This document shows positions 55,929 through 64,000 of a DNA stretch of 64,000 bases, piece by piece. Made by a program: the position numbers and the translations under genes. The first letter of the stretch is position 1. Every line of letters starts with the position of its first letter. Origin of the DNA: Verrucosispora sp. NA02020 (lineage in GTDB: Bacteria > Actinomycetota > Actinomycetes > Mycobacteriales > Micromonosporaceae); contig NZ_CP054923.1 of assembly GCF_013364215.1 (NCBI RefSeq), positions 5,828,001 to 5,892,000 of the forward strand, in the 5' to 3' direction. The notes under the pieces were generated by a model. That model had not been told where the DNA came from, made no database searches, and saw only the letters and a program-made list of their open reading frames with translations.

Positions 55929-56780
55929 GTGTACCGGTTCCTGCTGACGCCGCGCTGGCTGGGCATCCTCGCGCTGACCCTGGTCCTCGCCACGATCATG
56001 GTGATGCTCGGCAACTGGCAACTGGACCGCTACCACGGTCGGACGGCGGTCAACGAACGCATCGACGCCGGGTTGCGGATGGACCCGATGCCGCTGCGCG
56101 AGGCGGTGCCCGCGCCCACCGGCGGCGCTGGCAGCGTCGGCCCGGCACCGGCCGAGGACCGGACCTTCATCCGGGTGATCGCGACCGGCCGGTACGACAC
56201 CGACAACGTGGTCCTCGTCCGGGGCCGGACGGTGGAGAGCAAGGTCGGCTTCGAGGTGCTCACCCCGCTGGTGCTGGCCGACGGCACCGCCGTCCTGGTG
56301 AACCGGGGCTGGATCCCACCGGCGCCCGGCGGCGCGATGGCCCAGCCCGAGGTGCCGGCGGCGCCGGCCGGTGAGGTGACCGTCGAGGGCCGGGTGCACG
56401 CCAGCGAGAGCGGCTCCGGCAACGTGGCCCGACGGGAGGGCCGGCTGGAGACCCGCCGGGTCGCCGTACCGCAGCTCGCCGCGCAGTTGCCGTACCCGGT
56501 GCACGGGGCGTACGTGCTGCTCGACGAGCAGACCCCGGCCGCCGACCCGGTCTTCCGTGCGGTGCCGGTGGGGCACGCCAACAACTGGCAGAACCTCGGG
56601 TATGTCGTGCAGTGGTGGATCTTCGCGGCGATGACGCTCTTCGGCTACGGCTGGATCGCCCGCCGGGAGGCCCGCCGGTTGGCCGGTGTGCCCGACGACG
56701 ACCGCCCGCGCGACCGGGCCGCCGAACCGGCCCCGAGCAGCCCCGCGACGAGCAGCACGGCTCCGACCAGCTCTGCCTGA
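55929..56780 (+). CDS. SURF1 family cytochrome oxidase biogenesis protein
   Basis: A 283-residue SURF1 protein, which assists haem insertion into aa3-type cytochrome oxidase. The N-terminal helix (LLTPRWLGILALTLVLATIMVMLGNWQLDR) ends in the family's WQL-R signature. The periplasmic domain has VLVRGRTVESKVGFEVLTPL and VLVNRGWIPP. The C-terminal helix (LGYVVQWWIFAAMTLFGYGWI) includes the conserved Y-x-x-QW. A disordered Ser/Thr/Pro tail follows. The start is GTG 55929. The CtaJ-like gene at 19.9 kb may serve the same oxidase. The 233 bases upstream show no other feature. Confidence 0.92.
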   Translation: MYRFLLTPRWLGILALTLVLATIMVMLGNWQLDRYHGRTAVNERIDAGLRMDPMPLREAVPAPTGGAGSVGPAPAEDRTFIRVIATGRYDTDNVVLVRGRTVESKVGFEVLTPLVLADGTAVLVNRGWIPPAPGGAMAQPEVPAAPAGEVTVEGRVHASESGSGNVARREGRLETRRVAVPQLAAQLPYPVHGAYVLLDEQTPAADPVFRAVPVGHANNWQNLGYVVQWWIFAAMTLFGYGWIARREARRLAGVPDDDRPRDRAAEPAPSSPATSSTAPTSSA

Positions 56781-56813
56781 GCAGCCCGCCCCGGCCAGCT
56801 CTGTCTGCGCTGG

Positions 56814-58373
56814 TCAGCGGCCGGCGTGGATGGCGCGTACGGCGTCGATGGTGTCGGCCTCGGCGGCGGTCTTGTCGTCGCGGTAGCGGACCACCCGGGC
56901 GAACCGGAGAGCCACCCCGCCCGGATAGCGTGAGCTGGTCTGCACCCCGTCGAAGGCGATCTCCACGACCTGTTCGGGCCGGACCCGCACCACCCAGTCC
57001 CCGCGCTCCACGGCCAGCTCCAGGAACCGTTCGGTCTGCCACCGCAGCAGCTCGTCGGTGAGGCCCTTGAAGGTCTTGCCGAGCATCACGAATCCGCCGG
57101 TGGCCGGATCCCGCGCCCCGAGGTGCAGGTTCGACAGCCAGCCGCTGCGCCGACCACTGCCCCACTCGACGGCGAGCACCACCAGGTCGAGGGTGTGCCG
57201 GGGCTTCACCTTCACCCAGGCCGCACCGCGCCGACCCGCGTCGTAGGGCGCGTCGGGCGACTTCACCACGACGCCCTCCTGGCCGGCGTCGAGCGCGGCG
57301 GCGAATGCCGCGCCGGCCTGCTCCGGCCCGTCCACCTCGATCCGCCCGACCAGCACCGACGCGTCGACGGTCGCGGCGAGCGCGGCCCACCGCTCGCGAC
57401 CGGGCAGGTCGATCAGATCCGCGCCGTCGAGGTGCAGCAGATCGAAGAAGTACGGCACGAGCACGGTCTCACCGGTCCGTGCGGCGGCGGCACGGACCGC
57501 CGGGGCGACGGATGCCCCGGTGGCCCGGCGGGCGGCGGCGCTCGACGTCTGCTGGAACGGCAACGGGCGGCCGGTGGCGTCCAGCCCGATCGCCTCCCCG
57601 TCGAGCACCAACTCGCGGGCGGGCAGGGCGCGGACGGCGGCGACCACCTCGGGCACCCGGCCGGTGATCTCGTCGAGGCTGCGGGTGAAGACGGCGATGT
57701 CCTCGCCGCTGCGGTGCACCTGGACGCGGATGCCGTCCAGCTTCACGTCGACCACGGCGGGTGTGCCGGTGGCGGCGAGCGCCTCGTCGACCGTGGCGGC
57801 GCTCTGCGCCAGCATCGGCGCCAGCGGTCGCCCGACCCGCAACCCGAACTCGGCCAACGCCGGGGCACCGCCGTCGAGTGCGGCCACCGCGACCGCCCGC
57901 AGGTCACCGGCGAGCAGCAGGGCCCGGCGTACCGCGCCGACCGGCACCTCGGCGGCCCGGGCGATCGCGTCGGCCAGCAGCCCGGCCTGGGCGCCCTGAC
58001 GCAGTTCGCCGAGGAAGAGGCCGGTCAGGACGCGCTGCTCCTCGGCGGTGGCGGCGGTGTAGAGCGCGGCCACCAGGTCCCGGCGGCGGGCCTGCGAGCC
58101 CGCGCCGTGCACCGCCGCGATCTCGTCGATCGCCGCGTCGACCCCCGCCACGGTCAGCGTCGCCTCGGCAGCCGGTGGCGGCAGGTCGCGCAGCGCGGCC
58201 CAGCCGACGCCGGTCTGTCGCTGGCGCAGCTCGCCCGCGAGCCAACCGGCTCCCGCCGCCACCTCGTCCGGGTCGAGCCGGCGCAGGGCGTCGGCGAGCA
58301 GCTCGACCTTGGCCCGTCGGCCACTGACGGCACCGACGGCTGCGGAGGTGGCAGCCAGGTCGAGGAAACGCAC
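56814..58373 (-). CDS. ligB: ATP-dependent DNA ligase (LigB type)
   Basis: A 519-residue ATP-dependent ligase with an N-terminal helical domain (about 1-180, including [15 protein letters not shown]). The nucleotidyltransferase domain has adenylated Lys211 in [14 protein letters not shown], then [36 protein letters not shown] and WVKVKP. The OB-fold domain follows ([58 protein letters not shown]). The layout matches mycobacterial LigB (Rv3062), an accessory to the NAD-dependent LigA. The start is GTG 58373. It converges with the SURF1 gene. Confidence 0.93.
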   Translation of the reverse strand: MRFLDLAATSAAVGAVSGRRAKVELLADALRRLDPDEVAAGAGWLAGELRQRQTGVGWAALRDLPPPAAEATLTVAGVDAAIDEIAAVHGAGSQARRRDLVAALYTAATAEEQRVLTGLFLGELRQGAQAGLLADAIARAAEVPVGAVRRALLLAGDLRAVAVAALDGGAPALAEFGLRVGRPLAPMLAQSAATVDEALAATGTPAVVDVKLDGIRVQVHRSGEDIAVFTRSLDEITGRVPEVVAAVRALPARELVLDGEAIGLDATGRPLPFQQTSSAAARRATGASVAPAVRAAAARTGETVLVPYFFDLLHLDGADLIDLPGRERWAALAATVDASVLVGRIEVDGPEQAGAAFAAALDAGQEGVVVKSPDAPYDAGRRGAAWVKVKPRHTLDLVVLAVEWGSGRRSGWLSNLHLGARDPATGGFVMLGKTFKGLTDELLRWQTERFLELAVERGDWVVRVRPEQVVEIAFDGVQTSSRYPGGVALRFARVVRYRDDKTAAEADTIDAVRAIHAGR

Positions 58374-58436
58374 GACCTCATCCTGCCAGCCACCCCCGAC
58401 AACGGGTGTCACCTGCGCGGGAGCTGCTCCGGCGGG

Positions 58437-58643
58437 TCAGGCCGGGACCGGCTCCTCGACCCGCAGGCCGCGCGCGCGGACCTCCTCGGCGATACGGGAC
58501 AACGACGCGTCCACGGCGACCAGGGCGGCGGACAGCTCGGCGAGCTGTTCCTTGAGCGTGGCCTCGGGCCACGCGGAGACGTCGACGTCTCCCAGAGCGC
58601 TGACGGCGGCCTCCAGCGGGGCCATCACCTCGTTCGTACGCAT
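58437..58643 (-). CDS. Small helical protein, unknown
   Basis: A 68-residue acidic protein starting MRTNEVMAPLEAAVSALG, almost wholly predicted helix (LKEQLAELSAALVAVDASLSRIAEEVRARG), with heptad-like hydrophobic spacing suggesting a coiled-coil dimer. It bears a loose resemblance to the N-terminus of DUF222-type HNH proteins, which I would not press. It lies 63 bases upstream of ligB and 63 bases after the M20 peptidase gene on the same strand. Confidence 0.55.
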   Translation of the reverse strand: MRTNEVMAPLEAAVSALGDVDVSAWPEATLKEQLAELSAALVAVDASLSRIAEEVRARGLRVEEPVPA

Positions 58644-58706
58644 GTTCGAGAGGCTACAACAGTGACGCGTCCGACACGCCGGAAACCGCCACCATTCGCG
58701 CGCCAT

Positions 58707-60086
58707 TCACCGAGTTGGGGCCACGCCCGCCTCGGCCACCTTGGCCAGCAACAACGCCTCGGCGAGGCAGACCCGGGCGAACTCGCCCAGGTGCAGACTC
58801 TCGTTCGGCCCGTGTGCCCGCGCGTGCGGATCCTCCACACCGGTCACCAGGATCGCCGCCTGCGGGAACATCTCCTGGAAGGTGGCGATGAACGGGATCG
58901 ACCCGCCGACGCCGATGTCCACCGGGTCGGTGCCGTCCCAGGCCGCGCGGAAGGCCGCGCGCGCCGCGTCGAAGACCGGGCCGGAGGCGTCGATGACGCA
59001 CGGTGCGCCGTCGTGCTCGAAGGTGACGTCGACCTGCGCGCCCCACGGCGCGTGCCGCTCCAGGTGGTCGCGCAACGCGAGGTACGCCTGCTTCGGCTCG
59101 TCGCCCGGCGCCAGCCGGAGGCTCAGCTTGGCCTTGGCGGCCGGCACCAGCGCGTTCGGCGCCTCGGCGGTGGCCGGGGCGTCGATGCCGAGCACGGCCA
59201 GCGCGGGGCGGGTCCAGAGCCGGTCGGTGATCCGGCCGGAGCCGATCAGGCGTACGCCCTCGACGAGGCCCGCCTCGGCCCGGAACCGGTCCTCGGGGTA
59301 GTCGACGCTTGCCTCGTTCCGACCGACCAGCCCCTCCACCACCACGTTCCCGGCGTCGTCGTGCAGCGTGGCCAGCAAGCGGACCAGCGCGGTGAGCGCG
59401 TCCGGCACGGCTCCGCCGAACATCCCGCTGTGCACCGCGTGGTCCAGGGTGCGGACCTCGACGAAGCAGTTGACGACGCCGCGCAGCGAGGTGGTCAACG
59501 CCGGCACGCCGACGTCCCAGTTAGTCGAGTCGGCGATCACGATGACGTCCGAGGCGATCGCGTCACGATGGTCGGCGAGCAGCTGCTCCAACGAGTCGGA
59601 GCCGTACTCCTCCTCCCCCTCGACGAACAGCACCACGCCCACGGGCAGGCGGTCACCGAAGGCCCGCAACGCGGCGACGTGCGCCATGACGCCGGCCTTG
59701 TCGTCGGCGGCACCCCGGGCGTAGAGCCGGCCGTCCCGCTCGACCGGCTCGAACGGGTCGGACTCCCACAGCGCCCGGTCCCCGACCGGCTGCACGTCGT
59801 GGTGGGCGTAGAGCATGACGGTGGGCGCGCCGGGCGGGGCGGCCCTGCGGCCGATCACCGCGGGCTGGCCGCCGGCCCGCACGATCTCGACGTCGAGACC
59901 GCAGCCGCGCAGCAGCTCGGCCACCGCCTCGGCGGAGCGCTCCACGTGCGAGTGGTCGAATCCCTCGAAGGCGATGCCCGGGATACGGACGAGGCGTTCC
60001 AGGTCGGCCCGGACGCCGGGCAGTTCCCGGGTCAGGGCCTCCCGCAACTCGGACTCGGTCATGATCGGTGTGCTCATGACCGGCAT
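58707..60086 (-). CDS. M20 family metallopeptidase (dipeptidase)
   Basis: A 459-residue M20 peptidase with a two-zinc site. The first motif MLYAHHDVQPVG (His95, Asp97) is followed by GAADDKAG (bridging Asp128), then VLFVEGEEEYGS (catalytic Glu pair at 158-159), DVIVIADS and a C-terminal HGPNESLHLGEF with the last histidine ligand. The lid domain is at about 210-330. It matches the actinobacterial dipeptidase/M20-CPDG3-like group that hydrolyses short peptides or beta-alanyl dipeptides. It overlaps the kinase stop by 13 bases; an ATG three codons in (MSTPIMTE) is an alternative start. Confidence 0.93.
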   Translation of the reverse strand: MPVMSTPIMTESELREALTRELPGVRADLERLVRIPGIAFEGFDHSHVERSAEAVAELLRGCGLDVEIVRAGGQPAVIGRRAAPPGAPTVMLYAHHDVQPVGDRALWESDPFEPVERDGRLYARGAADDKAGVMAHVAALRAFGDRLPVGVVLFVEGEEEYGSDSLEQLLADHRDAIASDVIVIADSTNWDVGVPALTTSLRGVVNCFVEVRTLDHAVHSGMFGGAVPDALTALVRLLATLHDDAGNVVVEGLVGRNEASVDYPEDRFRAEAGLVEGVRLIGSGRITDRLWTRPALAVLGIDAPATAEAPNALVPAAKAKLSLRLAPGDEPKQAYLALRDHLERHAPWGAQVDVTFEHDGAPCVIDASGPVFDAARAAFRAAWDGTDPVDIGVGGSIPFIATFQEMFPQAAILVTGVEDPHARAHGPNESLHLGEFARVCLAEALLLAKVAEAGVAPTR

Positions 60087-60733
60087 GGTATGCCGCCCCC
60101 ACCTGCGGTTCCCCGCCGAGCCAGATAGTAGTGACGGTCATCGTGCGGCAACCCGGGGTCACCGTCGACCACCAGGTCGGCCCGCCTCTGCGTGTCGTCG
60201 GCGGCGAAGTGCGCCTGCTCGGTGTCGTGCCACCGACGCAGCTCCGGCAGGATCCCCGGGCCGTCGCGCGCCACCGCCCGCGCCAGCCGCAACGGGTGCG
60301 GCGCGGTGACGAAGACGGCCAGCGTCAGGTCCGGCCCGGCGGCGGCCCGGGACGTGCTGACCCCCTCGACGATCAGCACCGGTTCCACCGGCACCGACAC
60401 CGGCTCGGGTCGGAAACACCGGCGCACCCAGTCGTAGCACCGGTACGACCCGACCCGGCCGGACCGCACCGGCCGCAACACGTCCCGCTCCAGCCGCGTC
60501 CAGAAGGTGAGCTGGTCGTCCCACCCGTCGAGCAGGTCGTCGGTGTGCACCACCGGCGGACGTACCGCCTGCGGCCCGATGCCGCCGAGGGCGTCGGCCA
60601 GGCGCGCGGCGAACAGCGTCTTGCCCGCCCCACTCGGCCCGTCCACGGCCACCAACCGGGTACGCCCCAACCGGGCCGGTGCCGTCAGCACCCGCCCCGC
60701 CAGTCCGGCGTACGACTCGAAGACCGCCACCAC
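60074..60733 (-). CDS. Uridine kinase-like P-loop protein
   Basis: A protein of about 219 residues with Walker A VDGPSGAGKTLFAARLADAL near the N-terminus, VVHTDDLLDGWDD (Walker-B-like substrate Asp), DWVRRCFRP, VLIVEGVSTSR and a lid-type arginine run (PHPLRLARAVARDG). This is the pattern of uridine kinase/phosphoribulokinase-like small-molecule kinases. The substrate is unknown. The start is uncertain: GTG 60733 or the next GTG is preferred because upstream codons look non-coding. It is coupled to the M20 peptidase gene by a 13-base overlap. Confidence 0.78.
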   Translation of the reverse strand: MVAVFESYAGLAGRVLTAPARLGRTRLVAVDGPSGAGKTLFAARLADALGGIGPQAVRPPVVHTDDLLDGWDDQLTFWTRLERDVLRPVRSGRVGSYRCYDWVRRCFRPEPVSVPVEPVLIVEGVSTSRAAAGPDLTLAVFVTAPHPLRLARAVARDGPGILPELRRWHDTEQAHFAADDTQRRADLVVDGDPGLPHDDRHYYLARRGTAGGGGIPCRS

Positions 60734-60811
60734 GGACACCGACGTTACCGATCGGGTTGTCCCGCACGGCTTCGGACCGCCTGCCGAGAAGCCACACGGC
60801 ATGATCGTGGC

Positions 60812-61228
60812 GTGTCCCATTCCGTGATGAGTCCCGGCGTCGAGGCGTTGCTGGAGCAGGCCCGCTCGGGCATGAACCGGCTGTCCCCACAGGAGACGGT
60901 GCAGGCCGCCGCCCGGGGTGCCCTGGTGATCGACACCCGTACCGACGGGCAGCGGCGGGAGCAGGGCGACCTGCCCGGTGTCATCGTGATCGACCGGACC
61001 GTCCTGGAATGGCGGCTCGACCCGGCGAGCGACTGGCGGATCCCCGAGGCCACCAACTACGACATGGAGATCGTCGTGGTGTGTCGCCAGGGCTACAGCT
61101 CCAGCCTGGCGGCGGCGAGCCTGCGCGCGCTCGGCCTACACAAGGCGACCGACATGATCGGCGGTGTGGAGGCGTGGCGCTCGGCCGGGATGGCCTTCTC
61201 CGACCACCCCGCCGACGTCCGCTACTGA
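60812..61228 (+). CDS. Rhodanese-like domain protein
   Basis: A single rhodanese domain of about 138 residues: RLSPQETVQAAARGALVIDTRTDGQR (helix A and the DTR motif), LPGVIVIDRTVLEWRLDP, then the active-site loop VVVCRQGYSSSLAAASLRALG with the catalytic cysteine, and MIGGVEAWRSAGM. Such proteins carry sulfur as a persulfide. The start is GTG 60812, or ATG 60827 (MSPGVEALLE). It is divergent from the kinase gene and convergent with cobQ. Confidence 0.9.
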   Translation: MSHSVMSPGVEALLEQARSGMNRLSPQETVQAAARGALVIDTRTDGQRREQGDLPGVIVIDRTVLEWRLDPASDWRIPEATNYDMEIVVVCRQGYSSSLAAASLRALGLHKATDMIGGVEAWRSAGMAFSDHPADVRY

Positions 61229-61285
61229 CCGCCGACGTTCGTTCCTGACCGCCGGCATCGCGAGGCGCTGACGCCCGGCCGGTGA

Positions 61286-62827
61286 CTAGGTGGGGACGCC
61301 GGGCGGGATGAAGGGCAGGTCGGCGGGAGGCCCGGACTCGACGAGCCGACGCAGGGCGGCGGTGTCGAGGTGTTCCTCGACGAGGTCGCCGAGCAGGTCG
61401 AGGGTGCGTTCGCGGGCGGCGGCGAAGGACGTGTCCGGGGCGACCCGGAAGCCGGTCCGACCGGCCAGGCGGGCGGCCCGGTCGAGGAACCAGCGGCGGA
61501 ACTCGTCGGACTCGAAGGTGCCGTGCCAGTGCGTACCGTGCACGACTCCCCGCATCATGCCCTCACCGGCACCGTCGGCGTCCCGCAGCAGCGGCGTCGA
61601 CTCCGGGTCGGCGGTCGAGACGTACCCGTGGTGGATCTCGTAGCCCCGGACCGGAAGCTCCCCGGCGGCGGCGGTGCCGGCCGCCTGGCGGACGGTCTTG
61701 CGCGGGTCGAAGGTGATCTCGACGGGCAGCAGTCCGAGGCCGTCGACGCTTCCCCGGCGGCTCTCCACCGGGTCGTGGATGGCGCGGGCCAGCATCTGGA
61801 AGCCGCCACAGATGCCGAGTAGTGGTCGTCCGGCCGCGACGTGCGCGGTGATCGCGTCGGCGAGGCCGGTCTCACGCAGCCAGGCCAGGTCGGCGACGGT
61901 CGACTTGGAGCCGGGCAGAACGACCAGGTCGGCGGCGGCCAGTTCGGCCGGTTCGACGGTCAGCCGGACCCGCACGCCCGGCTCGGTGGCGAGCGCCTCC
62001 ACGTCGGTGGCGTTGCTGATCCGGGGCAGCCGCACCACGGCCACGTCGAGCCATTCGGTGCCGCGCGGGGCGGCCGGGCGACCCAGCACCCGGCCGTAGG
62101 CGAGCGAGTCCTCGGCGTCCAGCCACAGGTCCAGCGCCCAGGGCAGGACGCCGTACGTCGGGCGGCCGGTGAGCTGCCGCAGCGATTCCAGCCCGGGGGC
62201 CAGCAGGCCGAGGTCGCCCCGGAACTTGTTGACCACGAACCCCGCGATCATGGCCTGGTCGGCGGGTTCGAGCAGGGCCAGCGTGCCGAACATGGCGGCG
62301 AACACGCCGCCCCGATCGATGTCACCGACCACGATCGTCGGGAACCCGGCGTGCCGGGCCAGCCCCATGTTGACGTAGTCGCCGTCGCGCAGGTTGATCT
62401 CCGCCGGGCTGCCCGCCCCCTCGCAGACCACCACGTCGTACGCCGACCGCAACTCGGCCAGCGCCGCGTACGCGGTCTCGGACAACCGGGGACGCAGGGT
62501 CCGGAACGAACCGGCGGTCATCGTGTCGACCGCCTCGCCGAGCAGCACCACCTGACTGCTCAGGTCGCTGCCCGGCTTGAGCAGCACCGGATTGAACCGC
62601 AGGTCCGGGGCGAGCCCGCAGGCCGCCGCCTGCATCGCCTGTGCCCGCCCGATCTCGCCGCCCCGGCCGTCCGGCCCGACGACCACGGCGGAGTTGTTCG
62701 ACATGTTCTGTGCCTTGAAGGGTGCCACCCGGACGCCCTCGCGGTGCAGCCAGCGGCAGATGCCGGCGGTGAGCACGCTCTTGCCGGCGTCGGAGGTGGT
62801 CCCGGCGACCAGCAGGCCACCGCTCAC
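61286..62827 (-). CDS. cobQ: Cobyric acid synthase (glutamine-hydrolysing)
   Basis: A 513-residue CobQ/CbiP enzyme that amidates side chains b, d, e and g of adenosylcobyrinate diamide. The N-terminal ATPase domain has [21 protein letters not shown] (7-27), [25 protein letters not shown] and [17 protein letters not shown]. The glutaminase domain keeps its nucleophile Cys340 in [11 protein letters not shown] and the histidine/glutamate side in GYEIHHGYV and GTHWHGTFE. Unlike the cobB homologue in this window, all catalytic residues are in place. The start is GTG 62827, overlapping the cbiB stop (GTGA). Confidence 0.95.
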   Translation of the reverse strand: MSGGLLVAGTTSDAGKSVLTAGICRWLHREGVRVAPFKAQNMSNNSAVVVGPDGRGGEIGRAQAMQAAACGLAPDLRFNPVLLKPGSDLSSQVVLLGEAVDTMTAGSFRTLRPRLSETAYAALAELRSAYDVVVCEGAGSPAEINLRDGDYVNMGLARHAGFPTIVVGDIDRGGVFAAMFGTLALLEPADQAMIAGFVVNKFRGDLGLLAPGLESLRQLTGRPTYGVLPWALDLWLDAEDSLAYGRVLGRPAAPRGTEWLDVAVVRLPRISNATDVEALATEPGVRVRLTVEPAELAAADLVVLPGSKSTVADLAWLRETGLADAITAHVAAGRPLLGICGGFQMLARAIHDPVESRRGSVDGLGLLPVEITFDPRKTVRQAAGTAAAGELPVRGYEIHHGYVSTADPESTPLLRDADGAGEGMMRGVVHGTHWHGTFESDEFRRWFLDRAARLAGRTGFRVAPDTSFAAARERTLDLLGDLVEEHLDTAALRRLVESGPPADLPFIPPGVPT

Positions 62828-63819
62828 CGTGTGCCTGTGAGGCGTCGGGCCACCGCGCCGACCAGCCGGCCGGCGGTCAGCGGGTACGCCGCCGCGAGGC
62901 CGAGCGCGGCCAGTCCGACCGCACCGGAGATCCGGGCGGCCCGAGGCAGGTGCCGTGCCTCGGGACGGGGACCGTCGCCGAGGAAGGGCCGCACCTCGGA
63001 CCGGCCGAAGTAGACGTTGCGCCCACCGAGCCGGACGCCCAACGCACCGGCCATCGCCGCCTCGCACTGCCCGGCGTTGGGGCTGGGGTGGTCGTCGCGG
63101 TCCCGACGCCACACCCGCCAGGCCCGCTCCCGGTCGCCCTTGCCGGCCGGTGCCAGCGCGACGGTCAGCAGGCCGGTCAGCCGGGCCGGCGCCAGGTTCA
63201 GCAGGTCGTCGAGGCGGGCGGCCGGGGTGCCGAACCGGGCGTAGCGCGCGTTGCGGTGACCGACCATGGCGTCGAGGGTGTTCACCGCCCGGTAGCCGAG
63301 CAGGCCCGGCAGCCCGGCCACCGCACCCCAGAAGAGCGGGGCGACCACGGCGTCCGAGGTGTTCTCGGCCACCGACTCGACCGTGGCCCGGGCCAACTCC
63401 GACTCGTCGAGGGTCGACGGGTCCCGACCGCACAGGTGCCCGAGCCGTGCCCGGGCGGCCGGCAGGTCCCCGCCGCGCAGCGCCCGACCCATGGTCCTCG
63501 CCTCGTGCCGCAGGCTCTGCCCGCCCAGCACCGCGAACGTGCCGGCGGCCACCAGCGCCGCACGGGCCAGCGGCTGCCGCCGGGTCGCGTACGCGAGGGC
63601 GGCCCCGGCCAGCACCGGCCCGCCGACACAGAGCGCGGTGTGGGTGCCACCGGCCAGCCGGTCGGGCCGGTAGAGCCGACGTTCCAGGGCGGCGGCGGCC
63701 CGGCCGAAGCCGGCGACGGGATGGCCGCGACGTGGGTCACCGAAGTACGCGTCGAGCGCGTACCCGGCGACGAGTCCCGCCGCGTTCGCCACTGCGCCCG
63801 TATGCCGCACCCGCACCAC
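62824..63819 (-). CDS. cbiB: Adenosylcobinamide-phosphate synthase CbiB (CobD)
   Basis: A 331-residue integral membrane enzyme that attaches aminopropanol (phosphate) to adenosylcobyric acid. Family elements are [21 protein letters not shown] (20-40), [19 protein letters not shown] (about 147-165), [34 protein letters not shown] and [23 protein letters not shown]. Several hydrophobic helices fit a multi-pass protein. It is upstream of and coupled to cobQ, whose product it uses, so the two form a late-pathway cobalamin operon. Confidence 0.94.
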   Translation of the reverse strand: MVRVRHTGAVANAAGLVAGYALDAYFGDPRRGHPVAGFGRAAAALERRLYRPDRLAGGTHTALCVGGPVLAGAALAYATRRQPLARAALVAAGTFAVLGGQSLRHEARTMGRALRGGDLPAARARLGHLCGRDPSTLDESELARATVESVAENTSDAVVAPLFWGAVAGLPGLLGYRAVNTLDAMVGHRNARYARFGTPAARLDDLLNLAPARLTGLLTVALAPAGKGDRERAWRVWRRDRDDHPSPNAGQCEAAMAGALGVRLGGRNVYFGRSEVRPFLGDGPRPEARHLPRAARISGAVGLAALGLAAAYPLTAGRLVGAVARRLTGTR

Positions 63820-63882
63820 CTCCGGCCGGCCAGCCTAGCCGAGCCCGGCCACCGGAACCGCTGCTCGACCGCCCCGCCCAGT

Positions 63883-64000
63883 TCAGACGGGCTGCGGCAG
63901 TCGACCCCGCCCCCGCCGGCCACGCCCGGTCGCCGCCGCCCCGCTGCCGGACTCCGCCGGAGCGTCCGCCGAGGCCGTCGTCGACTCCTCGGCGTCGCCG
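63883..64000 (-). CDS. C-terminal end of an unidentified gene (partial)
   Basis: An open minus-strand frame enters from the right edge and stops at 63883. The 38 visible codons encode an acidic Ser/Thr/Ala stretch (DAEESTTASADAPAESGSG) and then a basic tail ending GRLPQPV. This looks like a disordered C-terminus, and the protein cannot be identified from it. It lies 63 bases upstream of cbiB on the same strand and could be part of the cobalamin operon. Confidence 0.45.
   Translation of the reverse strand, partial: GDAEESTTASADAPAESGSGAAATGRGRRGRGRLPQPV

Noticed and set aside
60131..60811. Extended N-terminus for the rhodanese-like gene reaching back to 60131
   Set aside because: The upstream part is antisense to the kinase gene and compositionally odd; the rhodanese domain is complete from GTG 60812.
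51956..63882. Cobalamin riboswitch upstream of cobC, cobB or cbiB
   Set aside because: No B12-box-like sequence (GCCACTG-type core) was found in the gaps before these genes; the gap before cbiB is only 63 bases to the preceding stop.

Overview
The window is a very GC-rich actinobacterial chromosome segment, most likely from Micromonospora or a close relative in the Micromonosporaceae. The evidence is the strong G/C bias at third codon positions, the many GTG starts, paired clpP genes next to clpX and tig, a mycothiol-type nitroreductase homologue, a group II truncated haemoglobin, and an actinobacterial backbone order (clpX-clpP2-clpP1-tig-tRNA-Pro-tRNA-Gly ... rpiB-nitroreductase-pepN) that I recognise from mycobacteria. 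Assignments rest on motifs and family knowledge; no database search was run.

Layout. 0-6 kb: carbon-nitrogen hydrolase, ClpX, ClpP2/ClpP1 with a probable ClgR operator, trigger factor, tRNA-Pro and tRNA-Gly. 6-13 kb: a lineage-specific stretch after tRNA-Gly, holding a helix-turn-helix gene split by an in-frame TAG, small unknown genes, an AAC(3)-type acetyltransferase, a secreted S8 protease lacking its oxyanion asparagine, an Eis-like acetyltransferase and a 164-bp inverted-repeat element. 13-21.7 kb: backbone again (rpiB, DUF1015, nitroreductase homologue, pepN, TPM-type protein, CtaJ-like protein, amidase). 21.8-33.3 kb: a catabolic cluster that takes tryptophan through kynurenine and 3-hydroxyanthranilate to 2-aminomuconate, then by a meta-cleavage lower pathway to pyruvate and acetyl-CoA; an Lrp/AsnC regulator is divergent from it. 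33.4-42.4 kb: class F sortase with a wall-type protein, HNH nuclease, MscS channel, MFS exporter, truncated haemoglobin, thioesterase and EttA. 42.7-46.7 kb: otsA overlapping a gene that fuses trehalose-6-phosphate phosphatase to a GH15 trehalase/glucoamylase-like domain. 47.5-64 kb: a secreted cell-wall-type protein, cobalamin genes in three blocks (cobA/cysG-cobT-cobC, cobB, cobQ-cbiB), a class A penicillin-binding protein, SURF1, ATP-dependent DNA ligase, an M20 peptidase, a small kinase and a rhodanese.

The least expected structure is a family of about 56-bp double-palindrome repeats, five copies between 15.3 and 49.4 kb. One copy lies in frame inside the cobA/cysG fusion gene as an interdomain linker, one encodes the last residues and stop of the ACMS decarboxylase gene, and one supplies the stop of a Gln/His/Pro-rich reading frame. 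Two other repeat types (164-bp inverted repeat at 13.1 kb; GTTGATCAAG palindrome at 47.0 kb) and a perfect 24-bp hairpin inside the kynurenine cluster add to this. Other points worth follow-up are the CobB homologue without its glutaminase cysteine, the phosphatase-trehalase fusion, and a 27-codon reading frame coupled by ATGA overlaps to both neighbours in the catabolic operon.
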